Part shown: positions 36,101-47,890 of the stretch, piece after piece
Layout of the letters: the number at the start of each line of letters is the position of its first letter
Numbering within the stretch: position 1 is the first letter of the stretch
Assembly (NCBI RefSeq): GCF_030052815.1
Contig: NC_079493.1
Coordinates: 117,949,132 to 118,013,131 of the forward strand
DNA length: 64,000 nt
Direction: 5' to 3'
Source: Hevea brasiliensis
Taxonomy: Eukaryota; Streptophyta; Magnoliopsida; Malpighiales; Euphorbiaceae
Notes under the pieces: generated by a model
Seen by the model: only the letters and a program-made list of their open reading frames with translations
Database searches by the model: none
What the model was told of the DNA's origin: nothing
Made by a program: the position numbers and the translations under genes

Positions 36101-36988
36101 TGTATGGGGAATTGATTTCATGGGGCCATTTCCATCTTCTTATGGGAATAAATATATCTTGGTAGGGGTGGACTATGTATCTAAATGGGTAGAAGCTATT
36201 GCTACACCTACCAATGATGCAAAAGTTGTGGTGAAATTTCTGAAAAAATTTGTTTTGACCAGGTTTGGTGCCCCACGTGCCATAATCAGTGATGGTGGTA
36301 GCCATTTTTGCAACCACCAATTTGAAAAATTGATGAGAAAATATGGGGTAAAGCATAGGATTGCCACACCATATCACCCTCAAACAAATGGCCAAGTAGA
36401 AATCACAAATAGAGAAATCAAGCAAATCTTGGAAAAGCGTCAATAAGTCCAGAAAAGATTGGTCCCTTAAATTAGATGACACTCTTTGGGCATATAGAAC
36501 AGCATTTAAAACCCCATAGGAACTACACCTTATAGGTTAGTTTTTGGGAAATCATGCCATTTGCCGTAGAATTAGAACACAAAGCTTATTGGGCCATTAG
36601 AGCAATCAATTTTGATTTACAATTTCTTTGGACACGAAGACTTTTGCAACTTGATGAATTAGAAGAATTGAGACTTGATGCTTATGAAAATGCTAGGATC
36701 TATAAAGAAAGAACAAAAAAATGGCATGATAAGCATATCAAGAAAAAGGACTTTAAAGAAGGAGATTTGGTTCTCTTATTCAATTCAAGGTTAAAATTTT
36801 TTCCAGGAAAATTAAAATCAAGGTGGTCAGGTCCATTCAAAATTGTGAAAGTTTTACCTCATGGTGCTGTGGAAATTTTTGGTGAAAAATCTGGTAATTT
36901 CAAGGTAAATGGGCAAAGGTTGAGGCACTATTCAGTTGGTGAGCCAATTGAGAAGATAGCAACTTGCTATCTTTCTCATTCTCCATGA
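33180..36988 (+). pseudogene. Inner element pol: protease, RT, RNase H, integrase
   Basis: Gypsy order. Protease centre CDLGASVSLMP (Asp at 33502-33504), with the family-typical D-L-G rather than D-T-G, and flap LLGRPFLATAGA. RT follows: [33 protein letters not shown] and catalytic FMDDFSRYG. RNase [36 protein letters not shown]. Integrase has an HHCC zinc region ending CDRCQR, then [20 protein letters not shown] and [10 protein letters not shown] for the three acidic residues. The C-terminus ([20 protein letters not shown]) lacks a chromodomain, as in Athila/Tat. Broken at ~34482-34540, ~34720, ~35210-35250, ~36445 and ~36520. Confidence 0.93.
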
Positions 36989-39156
36989 AATTTTGAGTAA
37001 GTATGGTCAAGCTAAAGACCTAAACTTAGCATTTTTGTGCATAACTCCCAATCTTTCTTTCATTTGATTTAAGATTTTTTTTTTTATATACTCCTTATTC
37101 AGAGTTTAACATTGTTCTAATTTCCTTGTGCAGATGGGATATAATGCATTGCAAGCAAATGAGCATAAAAAAAAAAAAAAAGCCCACTACCCATAAAAAA
37201 AAAAAAAAATTAGTTGCTTAATTCATTAGTGTTTTTAACTTGTTTAGTTAATATTTTGCTTGTGTTGTTTTTTTTTAGTTCCTCATAAAATACATTTTTC
37301 TTTTATATCTCTAGTACATTGCTCACTTGCTTTTATGTGCTACTTCGGATTTACACTTGATGGTTACATTTTTGAGCTTAACTTCCTATTTCAACTTTTT
37401 GAGTTTAATTGATTTAATGGATTCCATTGCACTGTTTCTTTTGCAATGAGTGCAGCAGCTGTCCAAATTTTATCTAATTAAATTGGCTGCACTTCAATGA
37501 GGTAACAATTCTCATCTCAGCTTGTGTCACTTTCAACACAAGTTGTGCTATCGCTTATGCAACAGGGTAATAATTCTTTATGCACATATGAGCTACCCAT
37601 TTCTTTATCCCATTTCTTTATGCACATAATTATCCCATTCCTTGCACTCTTTTAACATTGAGGACAATGTTCATTCTGAGTATGGGGGAGAGGGTAAATT
37701 TTTTGCAAAAATTATTTTTCCTTTTCATTTGCATATAGTGACATACTCATTCATCACTTCATACTTGTACATATTCACATACATACACTTGCATATAGCC
37801 TCATATACTTAGTTACGCATACTTAGTTGCATATAGATTGACTTGACATTTACACTCATGCATTTCGTTCATTTAAAATTTTTGGATTTTTTAAACCAGT
37901 CTTTGGATTCCATAAGCCACTTATTCAAGCAATCCAACTTGCCTTTAGATGGTTAGTGGAATGAAAGTTCCAGCTGGGTACAAAGTCTTAAGCATTATTC
38001 TTTCTCTTATTTAATAGCTGAAAATTAATATATCAATCTAGGTATGCAGTGCTAGTTAGTTATTTTGAGTTTTGAGTGTCTGGATAAGCCTTTAAGGAAG
38101 AAAATGGTCATTGTCGTCTCACCATTCCTAGAACAAGCATCTTAGATCTTTCAAAGCGAAATTTTTAACTTGCATTTGATAAGAATATGATTTAGGCATT
38201 TCTTCATATTTTAAACCTCACATTTAGCCTTAACCTACCTTAATTTCATTTTAACCCTTGCAAACCCCCTTGAACCTTAAATCCCTAACTTCTTTGGAAC
38301 CCAAATCATTTACCTAGCCATTAAACCTAAACACTACCACCTATTATGAGAATAATATTTTAGCAATTAAGTGCATAAAAAAAAAAAAAAAAAAAACTTG
38401 GAGGATTGAAACATCTTGAAAAGTGCTAGAGTAATTGTGAAAAGTTGATAAAAAAAAAATAGTCACAAAAATATCCCAAAGGTAATTTTGGGTGTGACGT
38501 GAAATAGGGACACATACAAAATAAAAAAATATATTATAAAAGTAGTCCCTTTATTGTGTTAGCACTTAAGATTCATTGTGAATTTCTTTCCTCTTGATAA
38601 AAAAAATTAGTATTATATAAAAAAAAAAAAAAATGGATGCACTTTGAGTTTCATGGTTAATATTATTCTCATATTTTGTTTACCTTATTCCCTTTCTTTG
38701 TTAACCACAATCTTACCCTATTTGACCCCATTACAACCCTTAAAAAGACCTAATGATTCTTTGAAAAATGCTTGTTACATTAGTAGAGTTAGATCTTTTA
38801 TGCTTGCATATGGGTTTGGCAATATAATCTTTCATACATTACTCACCATCTATTTGAGACACATTGGCTATCTATTTCATTTAGGTTTGTTTTGGCACAA
38901 TTGACTCTTGTAGCTGGTTGGTATTTGTTGCTTGGGTTGATTGGTTAATTCTTAGCTATTCTGTAATAGTTGAGAGTGCTTGCTTCATTCTTTGTGCTTT
39001 TGCTGGTGGGAATTTGGAATGTTGGTGGCTAGAGGTAAGTTGGTAGTTTGGATTAGTGAATTTTTGAGTTTTCAAAGACTGTTTCTATTCCCTTCCAAAT
39101 GAGTTTCAATGAAATTTTTGCTTGAGGACAAGCAAGAGTTTGAGTATGGGGGAATT
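36989..39156 (+). other. Non-coding 3' region of the inner element with internal and terminal polypurine tracts
   Basis: No ORF is supported. Landmarks: A-runs at 37168-37210; a CACAAGTTGTG palindrome block (37520-37560) resembling the LTR's CACAAC/GTTGTG words; AACATTGAGGACAATGT followed by GAGTATGGGGGAGAGGG (37653-37694), a PPT-like tract ~1.46 kb before the true PPT; a block (37890-38360) alignable to 48790-49260 of the outer element; A-runs at 38380-38396 and 38620-38633. The true PPT is at 39142-39156. Confidence 0.75.
39142..39156 (+). promoter_or_regulatory. Polypurine tract of the inner element
   Basis: GAGTATGGGGGAATT directly abuts the 3' LTR start TGATGCATGC at 39157. This is the plus-strand priming site. 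Confidence 0.85.
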
Positions 39157-40801
39157 TGATGCATGCATTTTATATCATCATTTAGGTATAATTTTTGCAC
39201 ATAATTTACCCTTATTCATAGCTATTATTTTAGATATTAGTATATATTTAGTCAATTTTATAATTTTCACATTTCTTAGTTTAATTTTTGGAATTTATTT
39301 GTTTTGTAGGTTAAATCTGGAGAAATTTGATGTATTTTGATCAGAGTAGCCATTTGGAGGAGATTAAAATCGAATTGCAAAAATTTTGAAGTTGAGAAAA
39401 AAAAAAAAAAATGGCCGAGGCGACACAACTGCTGACAACCGAATTAGCTCATGTCGCAAGTTGTGTCGATCGTCGATATTCACGCCGAGAGCGACACAAC
39501 CATGACACAACCGGCTAAACTTATGTCGTTTTCTTGGAAAATTTTTGACGTGGCATTTCCGTTACTCCAGCCTTTTTACCTCACTTTCTCTGGATCCTTC
39601 CCCCTTTTACCCATTCTAGAACAGTCCCCTTGCCTATATAAAGTGCCCTTTATCACTTTCTTTCCATATAGAGAGCAAGGGAGTCATTTTCGGTAAAAGT
39701 GAGAAAGAGAAAGAGGAGCATTTTCTGCATTTTCTGCATCTTCTTCCAGCAGCAGCAAGGATCACGTTTCTGCACTTTTCTGCAGAGATCCTGCTGCAAA
39801 TCTGCTGGGTTTTTCTACCCCTTTTAGTTTACATTTCCATTATTTCTTCATTTCTTCATTTGGGTTTGTCTTTAAACAATGATTTGTGAGTAGTTTATTG
39901 AGATTCTAGAGATGGGTTTGTAAATATTGATTTGTTTTGTGGTTTTGAACTGATTTAGCCATTTAAATGAAGATTGTTATATTTTGATTTATTGCTTGTG
40001 TGCTTATTTCCTTGCTTGATGAATGGGCCCTCATTAAGTTAAGTTTTAATCCTTAATAGATGGACTGAAAAGTGAATATTGGGGATAGATAATCTTGCAA
40101 TAAACTTTATTTTCTTGGTGTTAGAAATAAGCTAAGAAGATTAAGGGGAACTTTCCAAAAATCAATTAGAGCATTAATTGGGTTTTTGTTAGATTTGAAA
40201 TACCGTGAAAACAGGGTTTGATTTAATGAAAACCGATTTTGAGATGCTTGAAAAAGGTTTCAAAAATTTAAGAATTGATTTCCCTCAAAATTGCAATTCT
40301 CATGTGTTTGGCTAAATTAGGGATAAACCACATGCAATCAATATGGAAAATCCAATCTCTAGAATCATTTTATTTCATTGAATTTAGATTTAAATTCTCC
40401 AAATCTCATAAATAGCAATTTCAATTTAAATCCAATTTAAATTTAATCTCTAGAATTACTTTATTTTTATTTTTATTGAATTTAGATTTAATTTTTCTTA
40501 ATTTCATAAATAGAAATTTCAAATTAATTTTTGGTAATCTAGTTTAATTAATTTTAGTTAATTGTTTGGTTTAGCATTAATTACTTAAATACCAATTTTA
40601 ATTGCAAATTTCATTTTACATCTTTAATTTTTGTCTTAATTTTAATTTTTAGATTTTATTTTTAATATCTTTTAATTTTTGTCATTCTAATTTGCTTATA
40701 CTTTTATTTCCAATTTAAGCACAATTCCCTGTGGGATCGATATCAATTTTTAAAACTATACTACTGTGACCCGTGCACTTGCGGATATACACACAGTATC
40801 A
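39157..40801 (+). repeat. Inner element 3' LTR (1645 bp)
   Basis: Almost identical to 29703-31350, but differences concentrate at ~39396-39520 and ~39745-39815, around the GCGACACAAC words and CTGC-rich leader. The poly-A tract there is shorter (15 versus 24). TATA box TATATAAAG at 39636-39644. Confidence 0.95.
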
Positions 40802-40806
40802 GCTAG

Positions 40807-43800
40807 CTCTTCAAGTAACAAAGCATTTGGGAAGCTTCCTAGCCAACCAGAAAATTCAAGGGAGCATTGCAAGGCTATTACATTGAGAAGTGGAAAAATA
40901 TTGGAGAATGGAGATAAAAAAAATTGAAGAGGAAGTTGAAGAAAAGAAAAGCAGAGAAGGAGATGAACAAACTGAAGCTGAAGTTAGAATTGAAGCTGAG
41001 AAAGAAAATTTAGTGGAAGAAAAAGGAAGTAAGGAGAGGGAGAGCAAAGAGGAAGAACCTAAATATGTTGCACCTAAAGCCTACATGCCACCTTTACCAT
41101 TCCCACAAAGGTTTCAGAAAGCAAAATTGGATAAACAATTTGGGAAATTTTTGGAGGTATTGAAGTCTTTGCATGTGAATATTCCTTTCACTGATGCCTT
41201 AGCACAAATGCCTTCATATGCCAAATTTTTGAAGGAGATTTTATCTAACAAGAAGAAATTGGAGGAATTTGAGACTGTAGCTCTCACGGAAGAAAGCAGT
41301 GCTATTTTGCAAAATAAGCTTCCACCCAAACTGAAAGATCCTGGGAGTTTCTCCATACCATGTCACATTGGGGATATCAGTATAGATAAGGTTTTATGCG
41401 ATCTTGGAGCCAGTGTTAGTCTGATGCCATTATCTATCTATGAGAAAATGAAGATTGGAGAAATAAAGCCTACTACCATATCACTACAGTTAGCAGATAG
41501 GTCTATTAAATTTCCAATTGGGGTAGTTGAGAATGTTCCTCTGAAAGTTGGGAAATTTTTCATACCAGTGGATTTTATGGTATTGGAGATGGAGGAGGAT
41601 GTACACATTCCTATTATTCTTGGTAGACCTTTCCTTGCTACTGCTGGAGCTGTGATTGATGTAAAAAATGGGAGGCTTACATTAGAAGTTGGGGAAGAGA
41701 AAGTAGAATTCAATTTGTTTCAAGCAATGAAAAAGAAAGATGATTCAAACTCATGCTTGAGAGTTGATGTGATAGATGAAGAGGTTAGAGAAATGCTTAA
41801 AAAGTAACATCCTAAAGATCCCTTAGAAGCTTGTTTGGTTCATAACATCAAAAAAGGGGATGAGATTGAGGAAGCTGCAGAATATGCTACAATTTTGGAA
41901 GGAAATCCACCATTGCCTATGGCTGATATTGAAAAGATTGGGAACTTGAAGCAAGAAACGACTTCATCATCAAAGTTTGAAAAAGGTGAAGCACCTAAGG
42001 TAGAGTTGAAACCTCTTCCAACAAATCTCAGGTATGCTTTTCTAGGGCAAAATTCTACATATCCTGTGATTGTTAGTGCTAAATTGACTGATTGTGAGGT
42101 TGAAAAATTATTGAGAGTTCTTAGGAAGCATAGAAGGATAATTGGTTATACCATTGATGATATTAAAGGAATACATCCTTCTGTGCATGCATAGAATTTT
42201 GTTGGAAAATGACCATAAAGCCTCTCGAGAATCACAAAGGAGATTGAATCCAAACATGAAAGAGGTTGTGAAAAGGAGATCTTGAAATTGCTTGATGCAG
42301 GTATTATTTACCTGTTTACAAAGCAATTGGGTAAGTCGATTCATATTGTACCTAAGAAAGAGGGCATCACAGTGGTGAAAAATGAAAATGATGAACTAAT
42401 ACCTACAAGAACTGTAACTGGATGGAGAATGTGTATAGACTATAGGAAATTGAATAAGGCAACTAGAAAGGACCATTTTCCATTACCATTTATAGATCAA
42501 ATGCTTGAGAGACTAGCTCATCATTCTTATTTTTGCTATTTGGATGGCTATTCAGGGTTCTTTGGATCCCTACTCACCTAGATGATCAGGATAAAACTAC
42601 CTTCACATGTCCTTATGGTACCTTTGCATATCGAAGGATGCCATTTGGACTATGTAATGCCCCTGCTACATTTCAACGATGTATGATGTCCATATTTTCT
42701 GACATGATTGAGGGAATTATGGAAGTGTTCATGGATGATTTTTCTGTGTATGGTAAATCTTTTGATGAATGCTTATCTAACTTGTCTAAGGTTTTGCAGA
42801 GATGTGAAGAGTTCAATTTAGTTTTGAATTGGGAAAAGTGCCATTTTATGGTACAAGAAGGAATTGTTTTGGGACATCTTGTGTCAAACAGGGGTATTGA
42901 GGTGGATAAATCAAAGGTAGAAATTATTGAGAAAATGCCACCCCCAACATCTGTGAAGGGAGTGAGGAGTTTCTTGGGGCATGCTGGATTTTATAGGAGA
43001 TTCATCAAGGATTTCTCTAAGATTTCTAAACCTCTTACCAATTTATTGAGTAAAGATGTGGAATTTAATTTTGATACTAATTGTATGAATGCTTTTTGCA
43101 GGATAAAGGAAGCTTTGATATCTGCTCCTATTATGCAGCCACCCGATTGGTCATTACCTTTTGAGTTAATGTGCGATGCTAGTGATTATGCCATTGGGGC
43201 TGTTTTGGGACAAAGGAAAGATAAGAAGGTGTATGCAATATGTTATGCAAGTAGGACCTTAGATGATGCTCAAATAAATTACTCTACTACAGAGAAAGAG
43301 TTTTTGGCAGTAGTATTTGCAGTAGATAAATTCAGGTCCTATCTTGTGGGGTCTAAGGTCATAGTATACACGGATCATGCAGCTATCAAGTATCTCCTTC
43401 AGAAAAAAGAGGCTAAACCTAGATTGATAAGGTGGGTGTTACTCCTTCAAGAGTTTGACTTGGAAATTAAAGATAAGAAAGGAGTAGAAAATGTGGTAGC
43501 GGATCATCTATCTAGATTGAGGCAAGAACAAGGAGACAATCTGGGAAAAGAACCCCCAATAGATGATTATTTTCCTAATGAGCAACTGTTAGTAATCATG
43601 AATACAAAAACCCCTTGGTATGCAGATTTTGTGAACTATCTAGTGTGTGGAATCCTTCCACCTGATCTAACATGGCAGCAAAAGAAGAAATTTCTTTTTG
43701 ATGTGAAGAATTATGATTGGGAGGAGCCATTTTTGTTCAAGAAATGTGGAGATGGGCTGATTAGAAGATGTTTAGCTGATGAGGAGATAGGGAATGTTAT

Positions 43801-44911
43801 CAAAGATTGCCATTCTTCACTTTATGGGGGTCACATGAGTGCGACAAAGACTGCAGAAAAAGTTCTTCAAGCAGGGTTCTTTTGGCCACACATGTTTAAG
43901 GATGTGAGGAAGTTTGTAAATGCATGTGATAGGTGTCAAAGGATGGATAATATCTCAAAGAGAGATGAAATGCCCCTCCAAAATATACTGGAAGTGGAAT
44001 TATTTGATGTGTGGGGCATTGATTTCATGAGACCTTTTCCATCGTCCTTGGGACACAAATACATTTTAGTTGGAGTAGATTATGTGAGCAAATGGGTTGA
44101 AGCTATACCATCTCCAACTAATGATGTAAGAGTTGTGATTAAATTCCTTAAAAAGTTCATTTTTACAAGATTTGGAACTCCACGTGCCATTATAAGTGAT
44201 GGAGGTTCTCATTTTTGCAACCATCAATTTGAAAGATTATTGCAAAAATATGGAGTGAAGCATAAGATTGCAACACCCTACCATCCACAAACTAGTGGTC
44301 AAGTGGAGATCTCCAATAGAGAGCTGAAAAGAATTCTTGAAAAAACAGTGAATAGTTCAAGAAAAGATTGGTCACTAAAGTTAGATGATGCTCTTTGGGC
44401 CTATAGAACAGCTTTTAAAACTCCTATTGGAACTACCCCATTTAGATTGGTTTATGGGAAGGCTTGTCATTTACCTTTGGAGTTGGAACATAGAGCATAT
44501 TGGGCCATAAGAACACTGAACTTTGACTTAAAAACTGCAGGAGAAAAAAGAATGCTGCAACTAAATGAACTTGAGGAACTTAGACTGGATGCTTATGAAA
44601 ATGCCAAGCTTTACAAGGAAAGAACTAAGAGATGGCATGATAAGCATATTAGGAGGAAAGAATTTCAGGAAGGTGATGTTGTTCTTCTATACAACTCTAG
44701 GTTAAGGTTATTTCCGGGAAAATTAAAGTCAAGATGGTCAGGACCCTACACTGTTATAAAGGTATACCCCTATGGAGCTGTTGAGATAGGCAATGAAACC
44801 TCAGGGACTTTCAAAGTTAATGGGCAGAGATTAAAGCATTATATTGTTGGAGAACCCACGCAAAGGGTTGTAGAGGTTTCATGGCTTAGTTCCCCAATCA
44901 AGGATGCTTAG
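40807..44911 (+). pseudogene. Outer element gag 3' end and pol (protease, RT, RNase H, integrase)
   Basis: After the target duplication the gag frame resumes (SSSNKAFGKLPSQPENSREH) and shifts in an A8 run near 40920 into a Glu/Lys-rich linker. Protease: CDLGASVSLMP (Asp at 41400-41402) and ILGRPFLATAGA, continuous to 41807. A stop near 42194 and frame changes near 42275 and 42560 precede a long uninterrupted ORF to 44911. That ORF holds the RT catalytic FMDDFSVYG, RNase H ([44 protein letters not shown]) and integrase with HHCC (CHSSLYGGH...CDRCQR), [18 protein letters not shown] and GQVEISNRE. The RPF at the first Asp block reads GPF in the inner copy. No chromodomain. RNase H and integrase are intact on inspection. 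Confidence 0.94.
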
Positions 44912-46045
44912 AATTGGAGTGGAAGGTCAAGCTTAAGACCTTAAACAAGCGCTTCTTGGGAGGCAACCCAAGCGTATCCTTTTATAGATTATTAATTTTC
45001 CATTTCACTTCATTTTCAGTTTTTACCCTCATTAAACTCAAAAGTGACATTTGTTTATCTTTTGTAGGTCATTCATGAAGATTGGGCAAGTTTACACTTG
45101 TGGCAAAAACAAAGAATTGAAGGGAAGCAAGTATAAGCAACATTCTGCACTTTATCCAGTGCTTGTGACGATAACACCTTTAAACTTGTGCTAAATTACG
45201 ATATTGCAATCCACTTGATAGCACATGCTTGATTTTGTGTCTTGTGTAAATTCTGTGATATACAACTTGGATGAGGATCAATTTTGATATTTAGGACTGA
45301 TGAGAGCTTTATTGAAGTGCAAAAATAGTGTTTGTTAGGTTTTACCTTTTAGTGTATATATAATTTTGTAGTATGTTAGGAATTTACATGTTTTTGTTTG
45401 AATTGCTGCTAATTTTTTGCAATCTGCAGATTTTTGCTACTGTTCATGCTACTGTTCATGCTGCTAAAAAGGTCAATTTCTATGTCTTTTCTGCAATTCT
45501 TGAATGTTTGGAACTTGTCTCAAATGCTGCTGAAAATATGCTTTTGGTATAAGTTTAGAAAGGAGACCATTTCATTGAATGTGCAAAAAGGTAGTCACAA
45601 TTGGTGCCTAAATTGAAAAATGCTTGCATAAGCTAAATGAATATATTGTGTTTAATGAGTGCTAAGAGATGATGAACTTAAATCCCTCAATTTTATGGTG
45701 TTTGTATGTATTTGGAAATTGCTGGGGGTCATGATAGAATTCCATAGCTTGTGGACTGTTTTTGGCAAGCAAAACCACAATTTTTCCCAAAACCTGCCGA
45801 AACTTGCTGATGACATTGCTTGTCAAGCAGAGTCTTAAGCAAATTCTGCTGAACCTTATGCTTAACCCCAAGCATGGCCCATCTTACAACAAGTCTGCCC
45901 CACAATTTAAAATAGCCTAAGATGTCCGCCAAATTTTCTAAAAGACTCGCCAACACTCCCGATAAACCTCGTCGACTTCTTTTCCCACGCCATTTCTTCC
46001 GGCAATCTTTACAGGAAGCCGAACGGTTTCTTTCCTTTCATTAAA
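44912..46045 (+). other. Spacer between pol and env-like ORF in the outer element
   Basis: Starts with the Athila-like post-pol word CGCTTCTTGGGAGGCAACCC (44951). No coding sequence is supported (short readings at 45434 and 45662-45956 are not). 45775-45880 repeats the LTR's GCTTAAGC/TTAAGCA/CTGCCGA words. Confidence 0.65.
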
Positions 46046-47890
46046 ATGGTAAGAACTAAAATGTGGTCTTCCCACAAACCCAAACTCAGCAAATTTCGAC
46101 CTAAAATGGGTACTCCATCCTCATTGCCCACAAACCCTAACCCCAGCCCCAGTCCGCCATTACCTCAGTCACCGCCACCACAAACGCCACCATTACCACA
46201 ATCGCCACCACCTCAGTCACCGCCACTACCCCCAAGCCAAATACCACCTCTCATTCCGCCGACTCCCCTCTCGCCGCAATCCGAGCCGCAAAATGAAACA
46301 CCAATTCTCGACACCCATTCCCCAGAACCTGCGCCTACTCAAGCAAAAACAAAAGGCAAAACAAAAAGGGCCGCAGGTAGACCCAAAGAAACCCCTGTCG
46401 GAAAAAGGAAACGAGTACCCTCTGTTCCTTTCGACCTAAACTCTCCACCTCAGCCGTCCTCTGAACCAGTTAGCAAAAGGACCAGGTCTTCCTCGCAAAC
46501 CACAGCACCAGCGGTCCAAACACCAGTACCTCAGTCTCCCTTACACTCTCCAGCACCTGCATCATCTGCAGATAATATCGAGGAGGTAATTTCTCCATTA
46601 CCTTGGGCTTTTAGGGATATGGATATGAAAAAGGCCTATGAGAAATTAGTTTCTAAAACTATTTTGGCAAACAAGTATATGGATGAGCAGATTTTGAAAG
46701 AATTAGGCATTTATGACTCTGTATTTGCCTATTTGAATGCTGTTAGCTGGACTGATTTTGCTAAAATTAGGGAACCAGTGTACAAGGATCTAACCCTGGA
46801 ATTTTTGAGTTCCCTAAGGCTGAGTTTCAAACCAACAGTGCCTGAACATAAAGATATGATATATTTTCGATGTGCTGGAATTGATAGGGAGTTAGACATG
46901 GCTGCTATGAATGCAATTTTTGGTTTTCAGGATTCAGGATATAAAAACATTGAGTGGCAGCAAACTGTTTATGACCCTGTTCAATTCTGGAAGGATATTG
47001 CACCTTTTGGGGGTTATTATAGACAGAGGACTGCAAAAGCCTCTAGGATAGTTGACCATGTATTGAAATACCTCCATAGGTTCATTTCTTACCTTTGTTT
47101 TAGGAGGGGACACGATATGATGTGTGAGTCTTTGGTGACTTGTTTCTCTTGTGGTGCATGAAGGAGAGAAAACAAGTAAGCACAGCCCATTTCATAGCCA
47201 CTCATTGGCACCAAATTGTCACAAAGCATACTAAAGGTAGTATAGTTTTTGGGGGGTATATAACTGCTATAGCAAACTCATTTAGCTTTGATGCTAGTCT
47301 ATATAAATTGCTGCCAGTTTCTGGGGAATCATATATAGACAGCACAATGTTGCTGCATATGGATGTTTGTGAGAAAATAGGCCATACCTATACTCTGTTA
47401 CAGCAGCATCCTGATACCACTGGTACTACAGACCCCACTACCTTTACACCAGCAGAACCACAACCAACCACTACCCCACGTTTGTGAGACATTTTATCCC
47501 TTTTAAGATCCTTGGAATCCAAATTAACAAGTTTCCTTTGTCCAACCATCTGTTCCTTCACCGACAACACAAAAATTCTTGCTACCTTGAAAAACTTAGA
47601 AATCAAAATTGAAACCATGGGTCGATGTGAGTTAACCAAAAGAAGAAGCTAGAAAAGAAACTTAAAAAGAGATTTTTATCTCTTAAAAAGAAACAGAAGC
47701 AACACCAAATTCAAATGTTGGAGCTTTACAACAAACTGGCCCAATCCTACAACAACTTATATCATTGGGGCCAAGCCATGTTTCAAGAAATGAAAGACCT
47801 CATAGAAAATTTGAAGCGCTTACAAGCTTGGATCACAATGAACCTCTTGCGGAACACAGGCGGACCACGATGCAGCAACAAAGACTTGAT
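46046..47890 (+). pseudogene. Env-like / ATHILA ORF-1-type protein of the outer element
   Basis: ATG 46046 starts MVRTKMWSSHKPKLSK. A long Pro/Ser/Gln low-complexity arm follows (residues ~25-180, many PPPQSPP repeats) with basic patches KTKGKTKRAAGRPKE and GKRKRVP. From ~residue 190 comes a folded domain (MDMKKAYEKLVSKTILANKYMDEQ; GIYDSVFAYLNAVSWTDFAKI; IYFRCAGIDRELDMAAMNAIFGF), resembling the plant transposon protein/ATHILA ORF-1 family found after pol in Athila elements. The frame breaks at ~47155 (stop 47159-47161); the next frame continues to 47487 (MKERKQVSTAHFIATHWHQIVT...). After decayed sequence a third open frame (47715-47906) holds a helical segment. No obvious membrane anchor is visible, so env function is only a positional analogy. 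Confidence 0.75.

Larger units (their letters stand above)
29703..40801 (+). mobile_element. Inner Athila-like Gypsy retrotransposon nested in gag of the outer one
   Basis: 11,099 bp, bounded by LTRs 29703-31350 (1648 bp) and 39157-40801 (1645 bp), with the perfect 5-bp target duplication gctag (29698-29702 and 40802-40806). PBS at 31357-31373 and PPT at 39142-39156. It codes for gag and pol only. The 2.2 kb after pol is non-coding, with no env-like ORF like the outer element's. Over the last ~1000 bp the two LTRs look identical by eye, so insertion was recent. Gag and pol nevertheless have several frame changes. Same orientation as its host element and the same lineage. Confidence 0.97.
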
